Assembly (NCBI GenBank): GCA_021324435.1
Contig: JAJPIZ010000045.1
Location: 16,379-80,378 of the forward strand
Direction of reading: 5' to 3'
DNA: 64,000 nt
Source of the DNA: Anaerolineae bacterium
GTDB lineage: Bacteria; Chloroflexota; Anaerolineae; Anaerolineales; Villigracilaceae
Under the pieces are notes generated by a model. That model saw nothing but the letters and a program-made list of their open reading frames with translations, did no database searches and was not told the origin of the DNA. Positions 15,583-23,639 of the stretch are shown in pieces. A program made the translations under genes and the position numbers. How positions within the stretch are numbered: position 1 is the stretch's first letter; each line of letters begins with the position of its first letter.

Positions 15583-16311
15583 TTATTTAATCTCGTAGGT
15601 GATATTGACCGTGACGGTCAGAGTCAATTGACCGGGAGTCACAGGCACAGAGGCCGCGGCCGCCACTCCACCACCACCCTTGCCATATGTATCAACGTAC
15701 GGCGTCGGGATGCTGTTGTAGAAACTGATGTTTTGCACATCGCCAAGTGAGACACTGGCCGCGGCGGCTAGTTCCTGCGCTTGAGCGGTGGCATCTTTCA
15801 CGGCCGCATCGCGCGCCTGTTTGAGGGCGTCGGTCTTGTCGGCCACATCGAACTGAATGCTGTTGATGCTGTTCGCTCCGGCCTTGACCGTGGCGTCAAG
15901 CATGTCGCCGAGCTGATCCAGTTTGCGGACCTTCACGTACACGGTGTTATCTACGACATAGGTCGTGCCAATCTTCTCGCCGGTTTGCGGATCGTATTGC
16001 GTGTTCGGCCAGATGCTGAAGTTGGTGGTTTGAATATCTTTCGCATCCACGCCGGCTTTCTTCAATGCATCAACCACTTGCTGAGTCTGGGCGTTGTTCT
16101 CGGCCACGGCATCTGCGGCAGTATCCTTTTCTGTGTGGACGCCGATGTTGATGTAAGCGATGTCGGGCGTCAGGTTAACCATGCCGGTGCCGGTCACGAT
16201 CATCGTGCGCTGAGGCGGGGCGGGGTTGGCAACGAGGGTCGTCGGGCCGCAAGCGCTCAAAGCCACAGCCGCTAATACAACGATGGATAAAATAAGTGAA
16301 GTTCGTTTCAT
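15583..16311 (-). CDS. SIMPL-domain (DUF541) lipoprotein
   Basis: A 242-residue protein with a lipoprotein signal ending L-S-A-C (Cys21) and a DUF541/SIMPL domain over about residues 38-240. Typical stretches are IVTGTGMVNLTPDIAYINIGV, and the pattern AQTQQVVDALKKAGVDAKDIQT shared with periplasmic immunogenic protein BP26. Such proteins form ring-like assemblies and their function is poorly known. It is anchored to the outer face of the membrane. It diverges from the nurA run and has its own terminator, so it is probably a single-gene unit. Confidence 0.88.
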   Translation of the reverse strand: MKRTSLILSIVVLAAVALSACGPTTLVANPAPPQRTMIVTGTGMVNLTPDIAYINIGVHTEKDTAADAVAENNAQTQQVVDALKKAGVDAKDIQTTNFSIWPNTQYDPQTGEKIGTTYVVDNTVYVKVRKLDQLGDMLDATVKAGANSINSIQFDVADKTDALKQARDAAVKDATAQAQELAAAASVSLGDVQNISFYNSIPTPYVDTYGKGGGGVAAAASVPVTPGQLTLTVTVNITYEIK

Positions 16312-16446
16312 GGAAATCTCCTTTGTAAGTTGTCTATTTCAAGACGAAGCGGTAAAAGAAAAGTTCCCGCAAAGAACAGCGGACTTCCCTTGTATTTTAG
16401 CCGATTTGACGCTACAATTTTGCACAAATGTTCTAAAAGGGATGTG

Positions 16447-16496
16447 TCACTCGGAGCCGCAAAAAACGAGACCCTTCGCTTCGCTCAGAGCGACAT
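16447..16496. repeat. Partial repeat related to families B and E
   Basis: Contains GAGACCCTTCGCTTCGCTC followed by AGAGCGACAT, a piece resembling both family B and the REP-like element in recF and leuS. It lies just upstream of nurA. An upstream extension of the nurA frame over it would only translate the repeat. Confidence 0.5.
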
Positions 16497-16506
16497 GTTG
16501 AGAGAT

Positions 16507-17682
16507 ATGCCAATAAACTACCAGCAAATCTACGTTCGCATCAAAGAGATCGGCCAAGGCGCGCAGGAGCGGAAAAAGACGCTCGAGGAGAGACGGAAGA
16601 AAGCGCGCGAGCTCTTGGGCGCCTACGCGTCCGAATTGGATGCTCTACGCGCCAAAGTGGATTCCGCCAAACAGGTCGACGCGAACCTCAGATGCGCTCT
16701 TCCGGTAAGTGAGCCGCTCGCTTCATCCTACCCGCCGCCGGCCTCCGTTAAAGAAGCGACCCTGATCGCCGCGGACGGCTCGCAGATTGTTCCGAGCCGG
16801 CATGATGCAATCCAGTATTATGTAATCAATGTAGGCGCAATTGCCATGCAGATTGGTTCGGGCAATACACCAGAGGTATTTACCGAAACACAACTTCGCG
16901 TGCTTGATGAATTTGATGACACCTTCTTCAGCGATAGCCAGATCGCGCTACAACGCGATGTCGCCGAACGAAAGAGTCTTTTAGAAATTTCCAAAAAATA
17001 CTCTGGGACAATCATCTCTCTCACTGAGGGGCAACTGGAACTTTGGGGCGCGGTTGATCCTGAAAACGCCAGAGACTTCGAGAAAAACTTGCAAGATTAT
17101 CTTGATGTGTTGAAAGAGTTGGAAAAACGAAAAGCAATTACATCAGGATATGTGGATAAGCCAGGTGCAAACTGGGTAACGCGTTTGCTGGAGATAGCCA
17201 CTATCTCAAAAAACGAACTGAATAACTTGAGGAAATATCGTCCTTTGCTCGGAGTAACAGACTTATGGCTCTTTAGTCAGGTACTAGGTGAGCATGAAAG
17301 GTCTGCTATCTTTAAACTTCAGGCTAAATCGGCAGAAAAATACACCGATTCGCTTTCGATACATTTTTTCTACATAAATGTAGGCGACAAGAAAAAGCCG
17401 AAGATTGCCAGGGTTGATATTCCATTGTGGGTAGCAAGTGACAAAGTAACATTAGATAATTTGCATGGTGTATTGATTGAACAGTCCAAAATAATGGCTA
17501 ACGAGCCTTTCCCCTACTTGCTACACAGAGCTCACGAGATAGCTGTCGTGACCCATCGAGAAAAAGAAGAAATTGATCGAATGCTTACACTTGCAATTAG
17601 AAACAGTGGTGGTGAGATTGGAGAAATTTCCGGTAAACAGTCAGCTAAAAACTTGCCGGGCAAGACGAGGTACAAACCATGA
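16507..17682 (+). CDS. nurA: NurA-domain 5'-3' nuclease
   Basis: About 391 residues from the ATG at 16507. After an N-terminal coiled region (residues 10-60, Lys/Glu/Arg-rich) comes the NurA core, with the metal-binding Asp in LIAADGSQIV (D90), then DLWLFSQVLGEHERSAIF in the middle and PYLLHRAHEIAVVTHREKEEI near the end. NurA pairs with HerA to resect DNA ends. The frame is open upstream to 16330, but that part is repeat-derived and lacks a ribosome site. The stop overlaps the next start as ATGA, so the two are coupled. A HerA gene lies two genes downstream. Confidence 0.82.
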   Translation: MPINYQQIYVRIKEIGQGAQERKKTLEERRKKARELLGAYASELDALRAKVDSAKQVDANLRCALPVSEPLASSYPPPASVKEATLIAADGSQIVPSRHDAIQYYVINVGAIAMQIGSGNTPEVFTETQLRVLDEFDDTFFSDSQIALQRDVAERKSLLEISKKYSGTIISLTEGQLELWGAVDPENARDFEKNLQDYLDVLKELEKRKAITSGYVDKPGANWVTRLLEIATISKNELNNLRKYRPLLGVTDLWLFSQVLGEHERSAIFKLQAKSAEKYTDSLSIHFFYINVGDKKKPKIARVDIPLWVASDKVTLDNLHGVLIEQSKIMANEPFPYLLHRAHEIAVVTHREKEEIDRMLTLAIRNSGGEIGEISGKQSAKNLPGKTRYKP

Positions 17683-18284
17683 CTCAATCAATCGAAATCG
17701 GACGGTTACTGCGCGCAGGCACAACGGGCTTCATCGCCGGATGCCGCGTCAATCAACTGAATGCGCCTGCCTTCGGCGCATTGGTACGCGCACCGCTGAG
17801 CGAAGGCTACCAGGTATATGGTTTGATTCACGACATTCACATTGATGATGACGGGCTCGTGCGTCAACTCGTCACCGCGGATAATGTCAGCGAGGAAGTG
17901 ATGAAGGACAACCGCGAGCGGCGCATCGTGCCGGTGGAGATGTCCGTGTTAACGGTTGGTTATGAACAGGACGGAAAAATATATCACCTGCTTCCGCCGC
18001 GTCCGCCGCTTAGTCTGGATGTGATTTATTTATGCGATGACAAAGACTTGGTGAAATTCACAAGTGCTGGCAGATTTGGTTACTTCCGGCACATCCTGCA
18101 AAACGAGGATATTCCCATCGGCGAGGTTTTGGCGGCTCATGTTCAACAGGTGAGCAAGGCATATGGCAAGAACGCTGAACGCTGGAAGGAAGAAGCCATG
18201 CAGGAATTGATCACATTACTTAGAGATGATTATCCGACTCTGATATCCGTATTGGGGTCGCTGAGTGAAATCGCCCATGGCTAA
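17679..18284 (+). CDS. HAS-barrel-like protein of the NurA/HerA cluster
   Basis: A 201-residue protein not assigned by a strong motif. The first 60 residues (IEIGRLLRAGTTGFIAGCRV, then GALVRAPLSEGYQVYGLIHDI) have the alternating beta pattern of the HAS barrel found at the N-terminus of HerA. The C-terminal half carries DVIYLCDDKDLVKF and a helical tail. Stand-alone HAS-barrel proteins beside HerA and NurA are known in some bacteria. Translational coupling to nurA supports a role in the same complex, perhaps as an adaptor for HerA. The fold assignment is inference and should be checked by profile search. Confidence 0.55.
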   Translation: MTQSIEIGRLLRAGTTGFIAGCRVNQLNAPAFGALVRAPLSEGYQVYGLIHDIHIDDDGLVRQLVTADNVSEEVMKDNRERRIVPVEMSVLTVGYEQDGKIYHLLPPRPPLSLDVIYLCDDKDLVKFTSAGRFGYFRHILQNEDIPIGEVLAAHVQQVSKAYGKNAERWKEEAMQELITLLRDDYPTLISVLGSLSEIAHG

Positions 18285-19692
18285 ACAAAAGCATTTCTGG
18301 GGTTCGCTCTCTATCCTGCTATTTAGCATCCTCGGACTAGGAGGTCTAGCCTATCTCGGCAGTTACACACGCTTCATGGCCGACGACTATTGCTCCGCTT
18401 ATTATGCCCAGCACTTCGGCCTTCTACGTTCGATTTGGTACTGGTACATCAACTGGAGCGGACGTTACACTGCCTTTGCGTTCGACTGGCTGGTGTTGGT
18501 TCAGACTCTCGGGCCCTATGGCGCGCATCTCTTCCCACCGCTGGCAATCGGGACATGGACAATAGCCAACGTGGTCGCTATTTATCTTAGCCTTAAACGC
18601 CTCTCGCTCTCCTCCTCGACTTGGAGCTTGGCCGCTATGCTAGGAACCTCTTTCACGTTGATGGCTATCGTGCTCAGCCCTGATATTGCCCAGTCCTTTT
18701 TCTGGCTGAATGGGGTGCGTTCGTATTCATTACCACTGGTCATTGCAAGCATTTGTGTCTGCCTCTTCCAGGGGATTGTCCCGCGCTTGAGACCAGAGAA
18801 AGCCGTTTGGTGGCTGTGCGCTCTTGCTATTTTACTCACCTTCTTCAACGGTGGTTTCAGCGAGACATATGCTGTAATGCAATTAATGCTACTTGCTTTT
18901 CTGGTTTGCCTGCACTGGCTATATGGTGGCAGGAAATCTGACGCGGTCGCGAAAATTCTTGCCTCTGCATCTCTAGGTGCGCTGGCTTCCGTGATTATCA
19001 TGATCCTCGCGCCAGGCAATGCTGTTCGCCAACTGACTGCTCCACCTCCGCCAAGTCTCTTCCAGTGGATGGAAATTTCAGCTGAATCGTATCAGTCCTT
19101 TCTGCAGAACCTTTTGTTGACTCCGCAAAAGATCAGCGCAATGGCAGGTGCGTTATTGGCCAGCATATGGGCTGGAATCGGGCATGAGGGACAAATTAAT
19201 TTGAAACGCTGGTCCATCCCTGTACAGGTGCTCGGTGGCATATTCCTGTCATTTATTTGCATTCTTCCTTCTGTCTATGGATATGTTGAAGCGCCGCCGC
19301 CGCGCACACTGAGCATTGCTGTCTTTGCTCTGACAGCATTATGGATGAATGCAAGTTTTCTAATTGGTGGTTGGTTGGGGAAATACGTTCGTTTTAAGTC
19401 AAAGTTGCAAACGGGGCTGCTTGTCTTAGCCAGTCTGAGCATCGCGCTAGCGTCAGTGTTGACTTTATCTTATGTGCATCAAAACCAAGACGCATATATC
19501 GCCTTTGCGCAAAAATGGGATATCACCGATGCGCAGATCCTTCAAGCGCGTGCTCAGCATCTTCAATCTGTAACAATCCCCAGTATGGACAACTGGGCCA
19601 TGGTCGAACGTCCAAGCGACAATCAAAAGTTTTGGGCCACCAAATGTTATTCGCAATACTACGGCATCCAGGTCTTTGGTCCACCATATTGA
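18277..19692 (+). CDS. DUF6056-like polytopic membrane protein
   Basis: About 471 residues with some ten to twelve membrane helices. The N-terminal loop has FMADDYCSAYYAQHFG and YINWSGRYTAFAFDW, the D-D-Y-C...W-S-G-R-Y pattern of DUF6056 proteins, which are thought to relate to membrane glycosyltransferases. The ATG at 18277 overlaps the previous stop; a GTG at 18265 is also in frame. It is wedged between the HAS-barrel-like gene and herA. Its base composition looks somewhat more AT-rich than its neighbours, so it may be a later insertion into a DNA-repair operon. Function unknown. Confidence 0.65.
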   Translation: MAKQKHFWGSLSILLFSILGLGGLAYLGSYTRFMADDYCSAYYAQHFGLLRSIWYWYINWSGRYTAFAFDWLVLVQTLGPYGAHLFPPLAIGTWTIANVVAIYLSLKRLSLSSSTWSLAAMLGTSFTLMAIVLSPDIAQSFFWLNGVRSYSLPLVIASICVCLFQGIVPRLRPEKAVWWLCALAILLTFFNGGFSETYAVMQLMLLAFLVCLHWLYGGRKSDAVAKILASASLGALASVIIMILAPGNAVRQLTAPPPPSLFQWMEISAESYQSFLQNLLLTPQKISAMAGALLASIWAGIGHEGQINLKRWSIPVQVLGGIFLSFICILPSVYGYVEAPPPRTLSIAVFALTALWMNASFLIGGWLGKYVRFKSKLQTGLLVLASLSIALASVLTLSYVHQNQDAYIAFAQKWDITDAQILQARAQHLQSVTIPSMDNWAMVERPSDNQKFWATKCYSQYYGIQVFGPPY

Positions 19693-19713
19693 TATACAGC
19701 TATGGAGAATAGT

Positions 19714-21399
19714 ATGGTTGAAATCAATCATCAAATCGGCTATCTCGTCGGCGGCGGGCTGAAGGAATCGTTCAACGTGCGGCTGACAGTTGATCCGCTC
19801 ACGGTGCAGGAGGGCGCGTTCGTGGTCATCGAGAGCGGAAATTACCAGTTCTACGGCCTCGTCACGGACCTGCAACTCGGCGCGACGGATCCGCGTTTTG
19901 CGGACGAGCAATCGGAAACACGTCTGCCGCCCGCGCTGGCGAAGGCTTTGCACGGACAGACGCTGTACACCAATCTCGAAGTCCTGCCCGCGTTGATGTT
20001 GGAGCGCGGACCGGAGCCGGGCTCGCGTGAATATGATCAGTGGTTGAAAAACTTAAATGGTCAGCAGCCGCGGCCGGGTCCGGTAAAGACCGTGCCGCCG
20101 CATCATGCCGCGGTGCGCATGGCAGGCGAAGGCGACATCGCCGAGATCTTCGGCAAGGCGGGCGAGGGCGGCAACTTCGTCATCGGTAAAACTCGCGAAC
20201 AAGGACATCCGGTTTGTATTGATTTGGAAAAGTTCGTCCAACGATCATCGGGAATTTTCGGCGCGACCGGAACGGGCAAATCGTTTTTGACGCGCGTCGT
20301 GCTGGCCGGGTTGATGCACTACAACAAGGCGTCGGTGCTGGTGTTCGACATGCACAACGAATATGGGTACGACGACACGGCCTCCGACACGGGCCTGCGC
20401 GTGACGGGCTTGAAGACCAAGTTTGCCTCGAAGGTGCGCGTGGTGGGACTGGGCCCCGGCGCGAAAATCCGCGGCTCGGCCCCGGACTTCAACCTTGAGA
20501 TCGCGGAAAGTGACATTACTACATCTGACATCGAACTGCTGACGCGCGAACTCGATTTGAAAGAGACGACTGCCACGACGCTCGACGCGTTGTGGAACTC
20601 GTTCAAGCGTGATTGGTTCAGCGAATTCAAGAACATGACTCAGGAACAAATCACGACCGAGGAGGGCAAGCGAGTCCCGGCGAATGGAAGTGTGGCCGCA
20701 TGGGCCAACGCCAATGGCGTCAACATAATGGCTGCCGAGGCTTTGCACAACAAACTGCGGCGGCTGTTCAACAAGGAATACATCGTCGCCAAGCCCGCCG
20801 CGGACTCAATCAAGGAAATCATCAGCGCCCTCGAGAACGGACAGCATATCGTGCTCTCGTTCGGCGAATTCGAGACCGACCTGGATTATCTGCTGGTTTC
20901 CAATTTGCTGACGCGGCGTATCCGCGAAGCCTGGGAGAAGAAGACCAACGCGTTTAGAACATCGGGCAAAGAGGAGCCGCGCCAACTGGTGATCGTGATC
21001 GAGGAGGCACACAAACTGTTGAACCGCGAGATGGCCGCGCAGACCACCTTCGCCACCATCGCGCGAGAGTTACGCAAATATTACGTGACCCTGCTGGTCA
21101 TTGACCAGCGCCCGTCGCAAATCTATGATGAGGTCATGTCGCAACTCGGCACGCGCATCTCCGGCTGGCTGGGTGACGAAGATGACATCCATGCCGTGCT
21201 TTCGGGGCTGGCAGGCCGCGAGGCTCTGCGCGGCATGTTGGCACGCCTGCAACCCAAGGAAGAAGTATTGCTGTTGGGCTGGGGCGTGCCGATGCCACTG
21301 CCGGTTAAGTCGCGCAGGTATGACGATGAGTTCTGGAAGGACTTGCTTGGAGCGGGGAAGAGGAGCAAAGAACAGAACTTGAAGGAGTTGGGATTTTGA
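19714..21399 (+). CDS. herA: HerA-type hexameric DNA translocase ATPase
   Basis: About 561 residues. An N-terminal HAS barrel (residues 5-60, IGYLVGGGLKESFNVRL and FVVIESGNYQFYGLVTDL) is followed by the RecA/FtsK-type ATPase with Walker A GATGTGKS (183-190), LVFDMHNEYGY, the Walker B region LVIVIEEAHKL and a C-terminal RISGW segment. HerA works with NurA to process double-strand breaks. The ATG at 19714 has GGAG at six bases; the ATG at 19702 has none. It follows the DUF6056-like gene by 21 bases. Confidence 0.9.
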   Translation: MVEINHQIGYLVGGGLKESFNVRLTVDPLTVQEGAFVVIESGNYQFYGLVTDLQLGATDPRFADEQSETRLPPALAKALHGQTLYTNLEVLPALMLERGPEPGSREYDQWLKNLNGQQPRPGPVKTVPPHHAAVRMAGEGDIAEIFGKAGEGGNFVIGKTREQGHPVCIDLEKFVQRSSGIFGATGTGKSFLTRVVLAGLMHYNKASVLVFDMHNEYGYDDTASDTGLRVTGLKTKFASKVRVVGLGPGAKIRGSAPDFNLEIAESDITTSDIELLTRELDLKETTATTLDALWNSFKRDWFSEFKNMTQEQITTEEGKRVPANGSVAAWANANGVNIMAAEALHNKLRRLFNKEYIVAKPAADSIKEIISALENGQHIVLSFGEFETDLDYLLVSNLLTRRIREAWEKKTNAFRTSGKEEPRQLVIVIEEAHKLLNREMAAQTTFATIARELRKYYVTLLVIDQRPSQIYDEVMSQLGTRISGWLGDEDDIHAVLSGLAGREALRGMLARLQPKEEVLLLGWGVPMPLPVKSRRYDDEFWKDLLGAGKRSKEQNLKELGF

Positions 21400-21535
21400 A
21401 ATGAATGGGATATTTAAGTGATTCGTAAAATCTGTTACCCCGCGGCGCTAAAGCACGAGCGCGAGGTGAAGTTCTTCAAGCGCCGGTAAAGACCTCACCC
21501 CGCTCACTTGGAAGAGCACCAGGTACAAGTTGCGG

Positions 21536-21565
21536 CCCTCTCCTTTTCGGAGAGGGTTTTGTTTT
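21536..21565 (+). terminator. Intrinsic terminator after herA
   Basis: CCCTCTCC and GGAGAGGG pair across a five-base loop, followed by TTTTGTTTT. It ends the nurA-herA run. The surrounding sequence (GACCTCACCCCGCTCAC) resembles repeat family C. Confidence 0.75.
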
Positions 21566-21603
21566 GAAAATCAAGTATCATCCATAAAAACGAAAGGAAA
21601 CTC

Positions 21604-22041
21604 ATGGAATCCATTCTGCTCATCATTTTGATTGGTCTCGCGGGCGGTGTGGCGGTGGGGTTGCAAAGTCCGCTGGCGAGCATGATTAGTCAGCGGCTGG
21701 GAACGTTGGAGAGTGTGTTCATCGTCCACATCGGCGGAGCAATCGTGGCCTTGATTCCGCTTTTGATGTATGGCGGCGGGAAACTGGGCCAATGGCGGAA
21801 TGTCCCGTGGTACGCGCTGGGCGCGGGCGTGTTCGGTCTGATTGTGATCGGCGCGATCAGTTACATGATTCCGCGCGTCGGCGTTGCCGCTTCCATCACG
21901 ACCATCGTGGCGGGGCAGTTGTTGGTTGGCACGCTTCTTGATCACTTCGGTTTGTTGGGCGCGGCTGAAAGATTGTTGGACCCGACACGCGTCATTGGCT
22001 TGATTGTGGTGCTGGTCGGCGTATGGCTGACGGTGAAATAA
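21604..22041 (+). CDS. YdcZ-like DMT transporter (DUF606)
   Basis: A 145-residue protein with five hydrophobic segments and the DUF606 pattern GGVAVGLQSPLASMIS at the start, then SVFIVHIGGAIVAL and the closing GLIVVLVGVWL. Such half-size EamA-like proteins act as homo- or hetero-dimers; the substrate is unknown. It has its own GAAAGGAAA upstream and lies after the herA terminator, so it is probably transcribed separately. Confidence 0.85.
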   Translation: MESILLIILIGLAGGVAVGLQSPLASMISQRLGTLESVFIVHIGGAIVALIPLLMYGGGKLGQWRNVPWYALGAGVFGLIVIGAISYMIPRVGVAASITTIVAGQLLVGTLLDHFGLLGAAERLLDPTRVIGLIVVLVGVWLTVK

Positions 22042-22061
22042 GGGCAGTGTATAATCAAATC

Positions 22062-22355
22062 ATGGATGCAAGACAATACCTGCCTTACGTCTGGGATTAT
22101 GACCTTGACCAGGATCAATTTCTTGAAATTCTCAATGGCCGCCGCGTACTGGGACGGCTCAATCAGGATTGGGCCGTGCGCCGCCTGATCGAATATGCCT
22201 CTTATGAAGAAATTATCCACATGATTGGCTTCAAACGGCTAGTCCAAAACTGGCCGCGCTGGCGGGGGCGAATCCGCTCGAAAAGCCGCGTGCGCGGCTT
22301 TGATTTTCTGGTCAAATGGCTTCCTGAAAAACATCCCGGATTATTGCGTGGTTAA
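22062..22355 (+). CDS. Conserved-looking hypothetical protein (97 residues)
   Basis: From the ATG at 22062 the product is 97 residues, starting MDARQYLPYVWDYDLDQDQF and ending in a Trp- and Arg-rich region (LVQNWPRWRGRIRSKSR). It appears all helical and soluble. It starts 20 bases after the DMT transporter stop; a longer frame from 22023 overlaps that gene and has no better start. The family is not recognised. The ordered Tyr, Trp and Asp residues look like a real protein rather than chance. Confidence 0.6.
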   Translation: MDARQYLPYVWDYDLDQDQFLEILNGRRVLGRLNQDWAVRRLIEYASYEEIIHMIGFKRLVQNWPRWRGRIRSKSRVRGFDFLVKWLPEKHPGLLRG

Positions 22356-22447
22356 ATCAACGCACAAGGCTTATGACATAGTAAACCAACGGACGCGGTT
22401 CAGCATCCATTTTGATTTATCAGCACCGGTTGCGTTTCTACCTTCGA

Positions 22448-23506
22448 TTATCCAACAATCTCCTTGTCGTCCTTCCGCCCTCGCTCTTCCAGCCATTTTA
22501 AGAAGTAGTAACTGACGATGCCAAGCACCACCAGCCCAGCGATGAAAGCCGGGTATGCAATTCGCCAGTTGGACGCGCCGGTCATCATCGTCCACTCAGA
22601 CATGCCGCCGATTCCTGCCAGAAGCGTGAGCGGCATGAAGATGGTCGTGATGAAGGTCAATCGTCTGACGGTCGAATTCATTTCGTTGGCAAAGCGCGTC
22701 ATACGGTTGTTGATTATGGAGAGATACATCTCCACCAGACTTGTGACGATCTCGCGGAAGGTTTCGGTCAACTCAAAGGACTTGGCGAGATGATCATAGA
22801 TGTCGCGATATGGGAAGATGACACTTTCTCCAATGAACGGACAATCCTTGCGGCAGATCTTCACCAGAATCTCGCGCTCATGAAAGAGACTCTTGCGAAG
22901 CGCCAGCAAATCGCGGCGCAGGTGCAATAGAGAGACCGGGCTGAACCCGGATACGTCCGCCAGCATCTTTTCTTCGGCGGCGTCCAGTTCATCCTCGAGG
23001 GCCTCGATGGCCAGGAACTTCCGATCCACAATCCGGTCAAGGATGACGTGCATGAGAAAAGCCGGTCCGGGCCGGACCTCTTCAAGGTCGAGATCCAACA
23101 TGCGTTCCACACTTCCGAACGGACGCGCCCCATCCGCTTCCCCGCTGCTAACGGTCACCAGAAAATTCCTGCCGATGAAAAAATCCACCTCGCCGATGGT
23201 TAGCTGCTTTTCCGAATAACGGAAACTATTGAAGAGCACAAACGTATTGGTTGGAAAATCCTCGATCTTGGGAATCTGATTCTCATCCGTGCAATCTTCA
23301 ATCGCCAGTGGGTGCAGACCCAACGGCTCGACCAGCAGGGTAAGTTCCTGCTTGAGCCTGCGGTCTCTCTCCGGCGACGAGCGGACAAAATCCAGCCAAA
23401 TAAAACCGCCGTCGTTGGCCGCGGACAGAGCCGCGGGAATCGTCGGCAGGCGCGCGGGCTTCCCCGCCTGGGTGATGTGATAAAAGCACGATTCTGATTC
23501 CGTCAT
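22448..23506 (-). CDS. CorA-family metal ion transporter with GMS in place of GMN
   Basis: A 352-residue protein with the CorA plan: a soluble alpha/beta domain (residues 1-230), a long stalk helix and two C-terminal membrane helices. Recognisable pieces are WLDFVRSSPER, HPLAIEDCTDENQIPKIEDF and IFMPLTLLAGIGGMSEW. The signature loop before helix two is G-M-S rather than the usual G-M-N, so ion choice or gating may differ; magnesium, cobalt or zinc are possible. A basic and acidic tail ends the protein. It stands alone, divergent from polX. Confidence 0.87.
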   Translation of the reverse strand: MTESESCFYHITQAGKPARLPTIPAALSAANDGGFIWLDFVRSSPERDRRLKQELTLLVEPLGLHPLAIEDCTDENQIPKIEDFPTNTFVLFNSFRYSEKQLTIGEVDFFIGRNFLVTVSSGEADGARPFGSVERMLDLDLEEVRPGPAFLMHVILDRIVDRKFLAIEALEDELDAAEEKMLADVSGFSPVSLLHLRRDLLALRKSLFHEREILVKICRKDCPFIGESVIFPYRDIYDHLAKSFELTETFREIVTSLVEMYLSIINNRMTRFANEMNSTVRRLTFITTIFMPLTLLAGIGGMSEWTMMTGASNWRIAYPAFIAGLVVLGIVSYYFLKWLEERGRKDDKEIVG

Positions 23507-23639
23507 GGTGACCTCCTTGCATCAAATTCATCACGATTCTAATGCGACTTTCAGCACAGCAGAAAATGTTTTCTCGCGCATCAAATCTCGCTTCGCTGAT
23601 GGTATCATAACCACGTATAATTTCCTTTAGAGGTGCCCC

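Noticed and set aside
16330..16506. Upstream extension of nurA
   Set aside because: The first 59 codons cover a family B/E repeat and the divergent promoter region and do not resemble NurA.
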